Positions 25,343-34,681 are shown, counted from the first letter of the stretch. The stretch is 64,000 nucleotides of DNA from DTU019 sp050949825 (GCA_050949825.1 JBMNGL010000007.1:124001-188000), one strand, 5' to 3'. Numbers and translations: made by a program. The notes: generated from the sequence alone by a model not told the origin.

Positions 25343-26690
25343 ACCCATATATGTTATCGGCCATAAGAATCCCGATGTCGATTCCATTGCAGCAGCCGTT
25401 AGTTACGCCTGCTACAAGAATTATAGCGGAACGAAAAACCATGTTCCCGCGGCAGCAGGGCCGATCAACCATGAAAGTGATTTCGTACTGCAGCACTTGG
25501 GGTTGAATAGACCCCTGTTGCTGAGCAGTGTGGGAACAGTGGCCGAGGATTTGCTTGACGGCCGGAGCATTACCACGGTTACGGCCGATGTTGACCTGAT
25601 GACACTGGGGAAATTGATGCGTGAACAGGATATCAAAACCGTGCCGGTGCTGGATGAAGAGCGGAGGTTTTTGGGGCTGGTTACCATTGGAGACATGGCC
25701 ATGTTATTCCTGGATCACCTGGGGCATGGTGCCGATATTGAACAAACCCCGCAGGTGCTGCGCGATTTACTGGCCTTAAGAGCCGGCGATATTATGAAAA
25801 GCCAGGATGTGGCCCTCTTTGAGAAGGATGATGCCATCGAGGAAGTCAAAAGGAGCATGCTGGGCAGCCGCTTTAGGAATTACCCGGTAGTAGGCGATAA
25901 GCACCGTTTCCTGGGACTGATTTCGCGTTATAGCCTCCTGGCTATGCGCCGCAAGCAATTGATACTGGTGGACCACAATGAAAGCAAACAGGCGGTGGAC
26001 GGTATTGAAGAAGCAGAGATCCTGGAGATCATTGACCACCACCGGGTGGGCGATCTGCAGACCCTGGCCCCCATCTATTTCTATAATCAGCCGGTAGGCT
26101 CTACCTGTACCCTGATCGCAGAGCATTTTCTGAACTGCAAGGTGCCCATTGATAAGACTTATGCCACCTTGATGTTGTCTGGAATCATGACTGACACCAT
26201 GTTGTTCAAATCACCCACCACCACCCCCAAGGACCGCCGGATAGCAGCCCAATTGGAGCAAACCGCCGGAATAAACGGGCTGCAATGGGGCAAAACCATC
26301 CTGGAAAAAGGAGTCCGCTTTGAGGAGCAGGATGAATTGAGCATTATTACCTCTGATCTGAAGGAATACCAACAAAACCAGTTGCTGTTTGCCATTGCCC
26401 AGGTTGAAACCCTGGAATTTCACCACCTGCACCACCGCCAGCAGGATTTGCGGCAGGTTATGAATGGGCTGTGCCAGTCCCGGGGCTATGATTTCATGTG
26501 TTTGATGGTGACCGCCATTCTCGAAGAATGCACCGAACTGGTTATTGCCGGGCCACAGGCGGTGCTTCTGGAAGCCGCTTTTCAGCAAGAAGCTAAACAA
26601 GGCGTGATCGTTTTAGGAGGGGTGATGTCCAGGAAGAAGCAGGTTGTTCCGGTTATCATCCAGCATATCAGGCTGAAGCAAAATGTATAG
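25329..26690 (+). CDS. CBS-domain manganese-dependent inorganic pyrophosphatase (family II)
   Basis: A 453-residue DHH-family pyrophosphatase. GHKNPDVDS near residue 11 and IIDHHRV near 235 are metal-binding motifs, and the DHHA2 domain follows. Between them, about residues 70-200, is an insert with two CBS domains (VTIGDMAML; GLISRYSLL) that in related enzymes bind adenine nucleotides and regulate activity. There is no DRTGG domain, so this is the shorter CBS-PPase type. It removes pyrophosphate, relevant in energy-limited anaerobes. The ATG at 25329 overlaps its own AAAGGAG, so the start is slightly unsure. Confidence 0.85.
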   Translation: MALIKPIYVIGHKNPDVDSIAAAVSYACYKNYSGTKNHVPAAAGPINHESDFVLQHLGLNRPLLLSSVGTVAEDLLDGRSITTVTADVDLMTLGKLMREQDIKTVPVLDEERRFLGLVTIGDMAMLFLDHLGHGADIEQTPQVLRDLLALRAGDIMKSQDVALFEKDDAIEEVKRSMLGSRFRNYPVVGDKHRFLGLISRYSLLAMRRKQLILVDHNESKQAVDGIEEAEILEIIDHHRVGDLQTLAPIYFYNQPVGSTCTLIAEHFLNCKVPIDKTYATLMLSGIMTDTMLFKSPTTTPKDRRIAAQLEQTAGINGLQWGKTILEKGVRFEEQDELSIITSDLKEYQQNQLLFAIAQVETLEFHHLHHRQQDLRQVMNGLCQSRGYDFMCLMVTAILEECTELVIAGPQAVLLEAAFQQEAKQGVIVLGGVMSRKKQVVPVIIQHIRLKQNV

Positions 26691-26694
26691 ATAA

Positions 26695-26785
26695 GGTCGG
26701 GGCAACCCCATAAGGCCGCATAACCCATAGCGGCGTCTCACAGAGAGGCTTCCGGAAATGACATCTGGGGCCTTTTTCTTTTTGC
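26695..26785 (+). ncRNA. Structured intergenic element of unknown class, with terminator-like end
   Basis: Just after the pyrophosphatase gene: hairpin GGGG-CAA-CCCC (26699-26709), hairpin GCCGC-GCGGC (26715-26734), a small TCTC-ACA-GAGA hairpin, and a TGGGG (26766-26770) that could instead pair with the CCCCA of the first hairpin. It ends in a T-rich run. The two mutually exclusive pairings look like an attenuator, but I cannot place it in a riboswitch class; it may only be a complex terminator. Confidence 0.35.
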
Positions 26786-26877
26786 ATAAAGTTACCATGG
26801 CTTAAATATTATGTTACAGGCCATGCTTTGGCGCTGCACTTATGCTATGCAAAACGCCGCATCAGGGAGATCGGTTG

Positions 26878-27489
26878 ATGAAAATACAGTCGAAATTCAG
26901 GGAGCATTTTCGGGATAATCGCATTCAATATATCATTGTGGTGACGCTTTTTGTGCTGGGATTGATTATGGGCAACTTCAAAGTCGGCGGTTTGGATGGG
27001 GCAGTCAGGGAACGTTTGTTGCAGATGCTGGATGCTTACTTTGGGGGGCAGCAAGCAGCAGCAACCGGCCCGGGTATTTTTATCAGCGCCTGCTTGAACC
27101 AGGGGCGCTTTATGCTGGCTGTTTGGGCCCTGGGGCTGACGGTAATCGGCATTCCTCTTATAATGGCAGTGGTTTTTATGCGCGGATTCTCGCTGGGCTT
27201 TACGGTGGGTTTTCTGCTGCAAGAAAAGGCCGGTGCCGGAGTGATGTTAAGCCTTATTTCGCTATTGCCGCAGAATCTCATCTATATTCCGCTTTTACTG
27301 GTAGCGGCGGTCCTGGCGGTAAACTTTTCCTTGTATATTCTTCGGGGACGCAGCTATGGCAAGGCCTCTTTGGGGGTTAGCCTGTTGGGCTATAGCGCTT
27401 TGATGGGCCTGTTGATGTTGGTATTCATGACGGGGGCCTTTGTTGAGGCCTACCTGGTACCCTGGCTTTTACATATCTTTATAAAATAA
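26878..27489 (+). CDS. spoIIM: Stage II sporulation protein M
   Basis: A 203-residue membrane protein with about five transmembrane segments, matching SpoIIM of the DMP complex (SpoIID-M-P), which degrades peptidoglycan during engulfment. The ATG at 26878 follows AGGGAGA; an upstream ATG at 26842 lacks support. The order spoIIM, small YqzK-type gene, xerD, deoB is conserved with Bacillus. Confidence 0.9.
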   Translation: MKIQSKFREHFRDNRIQYIIVVTLFVLGLIMGNFKVGGLDGAVRERLLQMLDAYFGGQQAAATGPGIFISACLNQGRFMLAVWALGLTVIGIPLIMAVVFMRGFSLGFTVGFLLQEKAGAGVMLSLISLLPQNLIYIPLLLVAAVLAVNFSLYILRGRSYGKASLGVSLLGYSALMGLLMLVFMTGAFVEAYLVPWLLHIFIK

Positions 27490-27504
27490 ATGGAGGTGAT
27501 TCAA

Positions 27505-27765
27505 TTGGTTATTCTGGTTGGAAATTGGAAGAAAAAGCTGGTTAAAATTGTAGCAGCCATCGTCTTAATCGCTGCCTTTGCCGCTGCCATGCCGCTGGTT
27601 ACAGGAGTCTTGTATAAACAGGTGCCGGTGCTCAGCACCTGGTTTCAGGATGAACAACCTACCGGCAATCCCATGCGGGTGGAAAATGAAGAAAGATCCA
27701 ACAGGTTCCAATACCTGGTGGATCAATTTGTCTTCAAACTGCAGGAGTTTTACTATGAAGAATAG
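27505..27765 (+). CDS. Small single-pass membrane protein in the yqzK (DUF4227) position
   Basis: An 86-residue protein with one N-terminal transmembrane helix (about residues 10-32) and a charged tail ending FKLQEFYYEE. In Bacillus the gene between spoIIM and xerD is yqzK (DUF4227), of similar size and layout; residue similarity is too low for me to be sure. The TTG at 27505 is chosen because GGAGGTGAT precedes it; that signal covers an upstream in-frame ATG at 27490. Function unknown. Confidence 0.7.
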   Translation: MVILVGNWKKKLVKIVAAIVLIAAFAAAMPLVTGVLYKQVPVLSTWFQDEQPTGNPMRVENEERSNRFQYLVDQFVFKLQEFYYEE

Positions 27766-27806
27766 CGGGGAGGTGCAGGAAAACTCTCTCCATTTGTCAA
27801 AATAGA

Positions 27807-28724
27807 ATGAAAAAAAGAAAGAAAACCAAAGCCATGTTGACCTGTGTGCAAGCTTTTATTGAATACCTTGATTATGAGAAGGGTCTTACGGCCAATAGCC
27901 GGGATGCCTATCGGCGCGACCTCGCCAAATTGCACGCCTTTCTCCGTCAAACCGGCCGGCCGATTAACCCTGTAGAGCTTGACAGACAGGATATCATGGC
28001 TTTTTTGTCCTGGCAGCTTGATCAGGGGGCGGCTCATTCCAGCATTGCACGCAGCCTTTCCAGTATTAAGGGCTTATTTAAATTCCTGGTCCTGGAGGGT
28101 ATAATAACCCATAATGCCGCGGTGGATTTGGAAAACCCGCGCATCAAACGGCATCTGCCGCAGGTCTTGACGGTTGCTGAAGTGAACCGGCTGATGGAAA
28201 CGCCGCAGGTTACCTTACCACGGGGCTTGCGGGATAGGGCTATGTTGGAATTGATGTATGGCACTGGCTGCCGCGTATCCGAAATGCTGAGCTTGCAGGT
28301 GGAGGATATTAATCTGACCGCAGGCTTTTTACGCTGTCTGGGTAAAGGTCGCAAAGAGCGCATTGTACCTGTAAACGGCAGCGCCATTCGCTGGGTGGAG
28401 CGGTATCTGGTGCAGGCTCGGCCGCTGCTAATAAAAAACACCTTGCAACGCACCTTGTTTCTCAATGTGCGTGGCAGCGGCATGAGCAGGCAGGGCTTCT
28501 TTAAGATCCTGGGCACTTATGCCCGGAGGGCCGATTTGAATAAAGAGGTTACCCCGCATACCCTGCGGCATTCCTTTGCTACGCATTTACTAGAAAACGG
28601 GGCCGACTTGCGTTCGGTGCAAGAAATGCTGGGTCATGCGGATATATCAACAACGCAGATCTATACCCATCTGACGCGCTCCCGGCTGCGTGAAGTATAT
28701 CAACGCTATCACCCCCGGGCCTAA
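27807..28724 (+). CDS. xerD: Tyrosine recombinase XerD
   Basis: A 305-residue XerD-type recombinase: N-terminal SAM-like DNA-binding domain (residues about 10-95) and catalytic domain with R in GCRVSE (near 154), HTLRH (near 250), and H with the nucleophilic tyrosine in LGHADISTTQIYTH (Tyr near 285). With XerC, or alone, it resolves chromosome dimers at dif. The location between spoIIM and deoB is the normal housekeeping site, not a mobile element. Confidence 0.93.
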   Translation: MKKRKKTKAMLTCVQAFIEYLDYEKGLTANSRDAYRRDLAKLHAFLRQTGRPINPVELDRQDIMAFLSWQLDQGAAHSSIARSLSSIKGLFKFLVLEGIITHNAAVDLENPRIKRHLPQVLTVAEVNRLMETPQVTLPRGLRDRAMLELMYGTGCRVSEMLSLQVEDINLTAGFLRCLGKGRKERIVPVNGSAIRWVERYLVQARPLLIKNTLQRTLFLNVRGSGMSRQGFFKILGTYARRADLNKEVTPHTLRHSFATHLLENGADLRSVQEMLGHADISTTQIYTHLTRSRLREVYQRYHPRA

Positions 28725-28817
28725 ACATGCATGCCTTGAGCTTTTATTCAACCGGCCCCGGGGATAAGCGAATTGTTAGGGCTGAGCAATACAGAACGCC
28801 TGAAGAGGAGGGGTGGC

Positions 28818-29996
28818 ATGAAGAAAAGAGCCATACTGGTGATACTGGACGGGGTCGGCATTGGCGCCACGGCAGATTGTGCTCTGTATGGAGATTGCGG
28901 CAGTAATTCTCTGGTCAATACGGCCACGGTTTTGCAAGGCCTGCGGCTGCCGAATTTGGGCAGTTTGGGACTGGGGCATCTGGCGATTATTCCCGGGGTT
29001 GAACCACACCTCAAGCCGGTCGGCGCTTATGGGATTATGGAACCGGTATCCAGGGGTAAGGACAGTACCAGCGGTCATTGGGAGATAATGGGAGTGGTCT
29101 TGGAGCGGCCGTTTCCCACCTATGCACAGGGATTCCCCGCAGAGATTATCCACTCCTTCGAAGAGCGCATTGGTCGCAAAGTCCTGGGCAATGTGGTGGC
29201 GTCAGGCACCGAAATCATTGAGCGCCTGGGGGAACAACACCTGCAAACCGGCTGCCCCATCGTATATACCTCCGCCGATAGTGTGTTTCAAATTGCCGCC
29301 CATGAGGAGGTTATACCCCTGGAAACACTGTATGCCATGTGCGAGACGGCGCGTGAACTGCTGACCGATGATAATGCTGTGGGGCGGGTTATCGCGCGTC
29401 CCTTTATAGGACAGGCCGGGCATTTTGAACGCACCAGCAACCGCCATGATTATTCATTGGCCCCACCCAAGAACATACTGGATTTTATTGAAGAAGCTGG
29501 CGGTACGGTGATTGGCATCGGCAAGATAAAGGATTTGTTCGCGGGGCGCGGGGTGAGCGACAGCCGCCCCACCACCTGCAATGAAGACGGTATAGAGTTA
29601 TTGAAAGAAGCTCTGGCCGAGCCCCGGGGTAGCCTGATATTTGCCAATCTGCTGGATTTTGACCAGGTTTATGGGCATAGAAATGATGTGGCGGGTTATG
29701 CGCATGCCCTGAGTGCATTTGATGAAGCCCTTCCTGAACTGATGAAGCTCCTGCAGCCCGGGGATCTGTTGATGATCAGCTCCGATCATGGCAATGATCC
29801 CACCACCCCCAGCACTGATCACTCCAGGGAATGCGTTCCCTTATTGGTCTATGGACCCTCCTTTCCCGGAGGGGTGAATTTGGGCCGCCGCCATGGTTTT
29901 AGTGATGCCGGCCAGACCATTGCGGAACACTTGCAGGTGCCGGTTCAGGGCCTGGCTGGGCAGAGTTTCTATGCCCTTTTAAGAGGTGAGCCATGA
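28818..29996 (+). CDS. deoB: Phosphopentomutase
   Basis: A 392-residue alkaline-phosphatase-superfamily mutase. DGVGIGA near the N-terminus and the phosphoacceptor threonine region DSTSGHWEIMGV are clear, as is SSDHGNDPTT near the C-terminus. It interconverts ribose (or deoxyribose) 1- and 5-phosphate in nucleoside salvage. AGGAGGGG precedes the ATG at 28818. It overlaps pdp by 4 bases (ATGA). Confidence 0.95.
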   Translation: MKKRAILVILDGVGIGATADCALYGDCGSNSLVNTATVLQGLRLPNLGSLGLGHLAIIPGVEPHLKPVGAYGIMEPVSRGKDSTSGHWEIMGVVLERPFPTYAQGFPAEIIHSFEERIGRKVLGNVVASGTEIIERLGEQHLQTGCPIVYTSADSVFQIAAHEEVIPLETLYAMCETARELLTDDNAVGRVIARPFIGQAGHFERTSNRHDYSLAPPKNILDFIEEAGGTVIGIGKIKDLFAGRGVSDSRPTTCNEDGIELLKEALAEPRGSLIFANLLDFDQVYGHRNDVAGYAHALSAFDEALPELMKLLQPGDLLMISSDHGNDPTTPSTDHSRECVPLLVYGPSFPGGVNLGRRHGFSDAGQTIAEHLQVPVQGLAGQSFYALLRGEP

Positions 29997-31303
29997 ACTA
30001 TTATGATTTGATTATGAAGAAACGGGACGGATGCAGACTGCAGCAAGCAGAGATTGAACATGTAGTCCGGGGCATTGGGGACGGCACCATGCCTGATTAT
30101 CAAGTGGCCGCCTGGGCCATGGCAGTGTATTTTCAGGGCATGGACAGTGATGAGACCACATGGTTGGCCCAGGCTATGGCGCGATCCGGGGATATTGTGG
30201 ATTTGTCTGCCATAAATGGTATTACCGTGGATAAGCACAGCACCGGTGGGGTTGGCGACAAAACCACTTTGGTGGCTATCCCTATTACGGCTGCAGCAGG
30301 GGTGCCGGTGGCCAAGATGTCAGGCCGCGGCCTGGGCCATACCGGTGGAACCATTGACAAATTCGAAGCCATTCCCGGATTTCAGGTGGAAATGAACCCA
30401 AAGCAGTTTATTGATCAAGTCAACAGCTTGAAAGCAGCCATTATTTCTCAATCAGGAAACCTGGCGCCAGCTGACAAGCGTTTGTATGCCATTCGTGATT
30501 TGACTGCCACGGTAGAGAGTATTCCTCTTATCGCCTCCAGTATCATGAGCAAGAAACTGGCCTCCGGTGCCGACGCCATTGTGCTGGATGTAAAGGTAGG
30601 GCAGGGGGCTTTTATGAAAGAGACTTCAGGAGCAGAGGCCCTGGCCCAAACCATGGTGGATATCGGCCGGGCGGCGGGAAAGCGAGTGGTTGCGGTCTTG
30701 ACTGCTATGGAGCAGCCCCTGGGGAATAAGGTGGGCAATGCCCTGGAGGTGCAGGAGGCCATGGATACCTTACAGGGACGGGGACCGCAGGATTTAACCG
30801 AGGTTTCGCTTTTCCTGGCTGCTCAGATGCTGCTGCTGGGTCAAAAAGCCGGCAGCATTGATTCGGCTTTGGAATTGGCCACAGGCATTTTATATTCCGG
30901 GCAGGGGGCTGCCAAGCTGCGGGAGATCATTGCCGCACAGGGGGGGCGCTGGGATGAGGCTCAACCTGGCTATGGTCTGCCCCGGGCTACGTTGCAAACC
31001 ATATTGCCTGCCGCAAAAAGCGGTTTTGTCCAGCATATTGATGCGTTTACCGTAGGGCGGGCCGCCATGCGCCTGGGAGCGGGGCGGGAAAACCTGGGAG
31101 ACGTCATTGATCATGCGGTGGGGATTGAACTGCTCAAAAAATGCGGCCAGCAGGTAAAAAGCGGCGAACCCCTGGCGATCCTGCATTACAATAGCCCGGA
31201 TCGTATGGCCGCGGCCTGGGAATTATTACAAGAGGCCTATGTGATTGGGGTCGATGCTGTTCCCGCAACCCATCTGATCATCAATGTCATCCAGGGCGGA
31301 TGA
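29993..31303 (+). CDS. pdp: Pyrimidine-nucleoside phosphorylase
   Basis: A 436-residue thymidine/pyrimidine phosphorylase. KHSTGGVGDKTTL binds phosphate, and SGRGLGHTGGTIDK is the family signature. It splits uridine and thymidine to base and (deoxy)ribose 1-phosphate, which DeoB then isomerises, so the two coupled genes form one salvage route. The C-terminal domain (about 340-436) is complete. Confidence 0.95.
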   Translation: MNYYDLIMKKRDGCRLQQAEIEHVVRGIGDGTMPDYQVAAWAMAVYFQGMDSDETTWLAQAMARSGDIVDLSAINGITVDKHSTGGVGDKTTLVAIPITAAAGVPVAKMSGRGLGHTGGTIDKFEAIPGFQVEMNPKQFIDQVNSLKAAIISQSGNLAPADKRLYAIRDLTATVESIPLIASSIMSKKLASGADAIVLDVKVGQGAFMKETSGAEALAQTMVDIGRAAGKRVVAVLTAMEQPLGNKVGNALEVQEAMDTLQGRGPQDLTEVSLFLAAQMLLLGQKAGSIDSALELATGILYSGQGAAKLREIIAAQGGRWDEAQPGYGLPRATLQTILPAAKSGFVQHIDAFTVGRAAMRLGAGRENLGDVIDHAVGIELLKKCGQQVKSGEPLAILHYNSPDRMAAAWELLQEAYVIGVDAVPATHLIINVIQGG

Positions 31304-31372
31304 TGACGCCCACCCACCCCGGTCAAGAGGAGCAGAGCAGCCCTGATAGCATCTCATACCTAACATTATCCC

Positions 31373-32383
31373 TTAATTATCACATATAAACCTGCTGTTT
31401 AGCCGCGGGTTGACAGCCAGACCATACAACCATTGACCATTGTGTGGAATTCTCTTCACCAATCTCTGCTCGGTGAGATGATCCAGATGCGCGATAGCCT
31501 CGCCGGTGGCAAACCACTGTTGATAGGGGGGGTAATCCTCCCAGCTTGGGTAGCTCATATCCCAGCTCATCAAACCGGCCACTTGATAGGCATACATGGG
31601 ACCGTTCTCCAGGATAGACAAAACTTCCTGCAAACGGATGCGGTGATGCTGCTCTATCTGGGCTATGCGGCTGGAGCAGTCTCTAATCAAGCGGCGGTGC
31701 CCGGGCAAAACCAGTTCGATATTTAAGAGTTTGATCTTATCCAGACTGTCAAGATAGCGCCCCAATGAGTCCTCGAGCTCTTTCCAGGCGGTTATATTGG
31801 GGGTAATGTCACCCAGAATATGGTCGCCGGCGATGAGAAGGCGCTGTTCGGGTTCATACAAGCAGGTATGCCCCGGGGTGTGCCCAGGGGTGGAGACGGC
31901 GATAAAATGGTAGGGACCGATGGCCATTTCATCCCCATCATGGATATAAATATAATTCAGATCGCCTCCGGAAATCTGGCTTTGAAGGCTGCTTTCCTGT
32001 ACATGCAGGGTTTCCCGGGGAAATCCATGGGAGGTATAAAAATTATGCAGTTCCTGCCAGTAGGCCCGGTTGTTGGCCTTTGACAGGATGGAGGCGTCAA
32101 TCTGACTGCAATAAACCCGCGCTCCGGCGCTGCTTAGTCTGTAGATCAGACCGGAATGATCACCGTGCAGATGGGTGATAAAATAATCCAGCGATGACAG
32201 AGGAATCTCCAGGTAATCCAAGCCTTGTTGCAGGGCTTGCATGCAAGCAGGCCAGTTGAACCCGCTGTCAACCAGCAGGTGCCGCTTTTCACCGCGGATC
32301 AGATAGGCGTTGGTATTTTGGAGCGGATTGCCTGGTAAAGGAACCGGTATCCGGTAAATGCCGGGGATAATCTGTTCTATCAT
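31373..32383 (-). CDS. Metallo-beta-lactamase-fold hydrolase
   Basis: A 336-residue protein with the metal motif THLHGDHSG near residue 90, a further histidine in STPGHTPGHT and the aspartate in AGDHILGD, all of the MBL hydrolase type. A C-terminal region of about 100 residues looks like a small helical domain, as in glyoxalase-II-like and lactonase-like members. The substrate cannot be told. It is the only - strand gene here, divergent from dacF, with about 170 bases between them. Confidence 0.82.
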   Translation of the reverse strand: MIEQIIPGIYRIPVPLPGNPLQNTNAYLIRGEKRHLLVDSGFNWPACMQALQQGLDYLEIPLSSLDYFITHLHGDHSGLIYRLSSAGARVYCSQIDASILSKANNRAYWQELHNFYTSHGFPRETLHVQESSLQSQISGGDLNYIYIHDGDEMAIGPYHFIAVSTPGHTPGHTCLYEPEQRLLIAGDHILGDITPNITAWKELEDSLGRYLDSLDKIKLLNIELVLPGHRRLIRDCSSRIAQIEQHHRIRLQEVLSILENGPMYAYQVAGLMSWDMSYPSWEDYPPYQQWFATGEAIAHLDHLTEQRLVKRIPHNGQWLYGLAVNPRLNSRFICDN

Positions 32384-32557
32384 GATTTTTCTCCTTACTC
32401 CTTATTACTAGTAGACTTCAATATAAATGTGCCGAATCCTCTCTTCAGAACAGTCGATATATAAGGCCCGCGGTAAGGGTTCTTCACCTTATAGCATAAT
32501 AGCCCGGCTTCATAAATATAATCTATTAATGAACATTTTGGGGAGGTATAGCCTGCT

Positions 32558-33706
32558 ATGAAAATCGGCAGAAACTTGGCCTGGATTATCCTCAGCCTTT
32601 TCACCATATGTCTGGTGAGTCCAGGAGCACTGAAAGCAGAGTCCCTGGACATCAAGGCGGAATCGTACATTTTGCTGGATGCTGATTCCGGCCAGGTGCT
32701 GCTGGCGCACGATGAGCACAAGAAATTGCCGCCAGCCAGCATGACCAAACTGATGACCTTGATTTTGGTGGCCCAGGATCTGCAAGCCGGCAAGGCATCA
32801 TTAACTGACATGGTGATTACCAGCGAAAATGCCTGGAAAATGGGAGGTTCGCAGATTTGGCTGGAACCCGGCGAAAAGCTCAGTCTGGAGGAGATGCTGA
32901 TATCCATTGCGGTCGGGTCGGCCAATGATTCCTGTGTGGCGGTGGCTGAATACCTGGAAGGCAGCCATGAGGCTTTTGTGGAACGTATGAATAAAACCGC
33001 TGCGGATTTGGGTTTAAAGGATACCCATTTTGCCAATTCACATGGCTTGCCGGCTGAGGGCCATTATAGCTCACCCCATGACATGGCGCTTCTGGCCCAA
33101 ATTGCTCTAAACTATCCCAAGATATTGGAGTACAGTTCGATTAAGGAATACGATTTGCGCAATGGGGCCTTAAAACTATATAACACCAACAAACTGTTGT
33201 GGTGGTATCAAGGGACTGACGGTTTTAAAACCGGTTGGACCAATGAAGCCAAATACTGTTTGACAGCCACGGTAAAGCGCGACGGCCTGCGCTTAATCGC
33301 AGTGGTTATGGCCTCCCCGCAAGCACGTGATCATTTCCGCGACAGTATGATGCTATTTAATTACGGTTATGCCAAATATGCCTTTAAGAGCTTTTTTGAT
33401 CAAGGCCAGGTGTGCGGTACGGTTAAGGTCGGCAAAGGGCTGATGGACAGCGTGGAAGTGGTGGCTGCCGCTGATGTGGGCTCGATATGCCTCAAGGGAG
33501 AGGAGAAGTCTATATCCTATCAACAAAATCTGCCCCGCTATGTCGACGCTCCTGTTCAAAAGAACCAAAAGATCGGGGAGATGGAGATTTACAAAGACCA
33601 GATCCTGGTGAAAAAGGTTGATCTCCTGGCAGCACAGCAAGTAGCTAAAGCCGGATTGTTCAAAGAAATCCTCAGGCTGCTGCAGGATATCACCCTGCTG
33701 GGGTAG
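32558..33706 (+). CDS. dacF: D-alanyl-D-alanine carboxypeptidase (DacF-type)
   Basis: A 382-residue low-molecular-weight penicillin-binding protein with a signal peptide (about residues 1-28). Catalytic motifs are PASMTKL (SxxK near 62), SANDSC (SxN) and KTGWTN (KTG near 223); a C-terminal beta-domain follows. It trims the terminal D-Ala of peptidoglycan stems. In Bacillus dacF directly precedes spoIIAA as here and acts in forespore cortex formation. A terminator separates it from spoIIA. Confidence 0.92.
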   Translation: MKIGRNLAWIILSLFTICLVSPGALKAESLDIKAESYILLDADSGQVLLAHDEHKKLPPASMTKLMTLILVAQDLQAGKASLTDMVITSENAWKMGGSQIWLEPGEKLSLEEMLISIAVGSANDSCVAVAEYLEGSHEAFVERMNKTAADLGLKDTHFANSHGLPAEGHYSSPHDMALLAQIALNYPKILEYSSIKEYDLRNGALKLYNTNKLLWWYQGTDGFKTGWTNEAKYCLTATVKRDGLRLIAVVMASPQARDHFRDSMMLFNYGYAKYAFKSFFDQGQVCGTVKVGKGLMDSVEVVAAADVGSICLKGEEKSISYQQNLPRYVDAPVQKNQKIGEMEIYKDQILVKKVDLLAAQQVAKAGLFKEILRLLQDITLLG

Positions 33707-33719
33707 CCTGCATCAAGTC

Positions 33720-33749
33720 AGCCCGTCCCGTTTTGCGGGGCGGGCTTTT
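33720..33749 (+). terminator. Terminator after dacF
   Basis: A GC-rich hairpin (AGCCCGTCCCG, short T-rich loop, CGGGGCGGGCT, with one G-T pair) followed by TTTT. A classic intrinsic terminator, 13 bases after the dacF stop. Confidence 0.9.
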
Positions 33750-33757
33750 GCGCTGTA

Positions 33758-33823
33758 ATTGGCGAAAAGCAGGAACATAAGCTGGAATTTTGTGGAAGGA
33801 AAGTCAACTGCCCTGTAGAATAA
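33758..33823 (+). promoter_or_regulatory. SigH promoter of the spoIIA operon with a possible Spo0A box
   Basis: GAAGGAAAG (33795-33803) and GTAGAATAA (33815-33823), 11 bases apart, closely match the Bacillus SigH pattern RnAGGAwww / RnnGAATww. Upstream, ATTGGCGAAAA at 33758-33768 matches the 0A box at 9 of 11 positions. In Bacillus spoIIA is transcribed by SigH and activated by Spo0A, so position and sequence agree. The start site would be about 30 bases before spoIIAA. Confidence 0.75.
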
Positions 33824-33858
33824 ACTGTATAGTATGGCAGCAATGGAGGGAGAGGAAA

Positions 33859-34191
33859 ATGAGCTTGGAGTTTAAAAAGGTTCGCAGTACTTTAATTGTA
33901 CGAGTTGCAGGAGAATTGGACATGCTCATCGCTGATAAAATGCGCGTTGAAATTGATAAAAGGATTGATGATAGCGACATAAAGAACCTGATTTTAAATC
34001 TGGAAAAGGTGACCTTTATAGACAGTTCCGGCCTTGGTGTGGTGATCGGCCGCTACAAAAGGATTAAGGCCAAAGGAGGCCGAATGTCCATTGTAGGAGC
34101 CAAGCCACAGGTGGAAAAAATTTTATTTTTCTCCGGTGTCAACCGACTGGTGCCATTGTATAACAGCGAACAAGAAGTGATTAATATCTAG
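33859..34191 (+). CDS. spoIIAA: Anti-sigma F factor antagonist SpoIIAA
   Basis: A 110-residue STAS-domain protein. The phosphorylated serine is in FIDSSGLGV (S57). Unphosphorylated SpoIIAA binds SpoIIAB and frees SigF in the forespore. The ATG at 33859 follows GGAGGGAGAGG; a longer frame from 33790 would cover the promoter. spoIIAB follows 32 bases downstream. Confidence 0.95.
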   Translation: MSLEFKKVRSTLIVRVAGELDMLIADKMRVEIDKRIDDSDIKNLILNLEKVTFIDSSGLGVVIGRYKRIKAKGGRMSIVGAKPQVEKILFFSGVNRLVPLYNSEQEVINI

Positions 34192-34223
34192 GAGGTGGAG
34201 GCCAGCGCGAGCTGGGAATCACT

Positions 34224-34670
34224 ATGAATGTACGAAATTATGTCAGGTTTGAATTTTTTAGCATGCCTGAAAACATTGCCTTTGCCAGATCCTGCGTCGG
34301 CGCCTTCGCCGCGCAGCTGGATTGCACCCTGGAGGATATTGAGGAGATTAAACTGGTAGTGTCCGAAGCGGTTTCCAATTGCATTATCCATGGCTACGAA
34401 AACAATCCCACCCAAATAATCACCCTCATGGTGAGCATTGATGACCATGGTGTGCTGGAGATCGTGGTAGAGGATCAGGGCCGGGGAATTGAAGATTTGC
34501 AGCAGGCTATGGAAGCTACCTATTCAAGTGATCCTACCCGTATGGGTCTGGGTTTTACATTCATGAAATCCTTTACTGATGATATGCAGGTAGACACCGC
34601 GCCCGGACAGGGAACCACAGTGCGTTTAAAACGATCCTTCCTGATTAATAATAAGGAAGCCCTGGCATAA
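34224..34670 (+). CDS. spoIIAB: Anti-sigma F factor / serine kinase SpoIIAB
   Basis: A 148-residue GHKL-type kinase: N-box LVVSEAVSNCIIHGY, G1 box VEDQGRGI, and GLGFTFMKSF toward the end. It holds SigF inactive and phosphorylates SpoIIAA. Second gene of the spoIIA operon; sigF starts 11 bases after its stop. The ribosome-binding site (GGGAA) is weaker than that of its neighbours. Confidence 0.95.
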   Translation: MNVRNYVRFEFFSMPENIAFARSCVGAFAAQLDCTLEDIEEIKLVVSEAVSNCIIHGYENNPTQIITLMVSIDDHGVLEIVVEDQGRGIEDLQQAMEATYSSDPTRMGLGFTFMKSFTDDMQVDTAPGQGTTVRLKRSFLINNKEALA

Positions 34671-34681
34671 GGAGTGAAAAC

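Noticed and set aside
27807..28724. Tyrosine recombinase as a sign of an integrated element
   Set aside because: It is XerD in its normal housekeeping position between spoIIM and deoB; no attachment site or phage genes are nearby.
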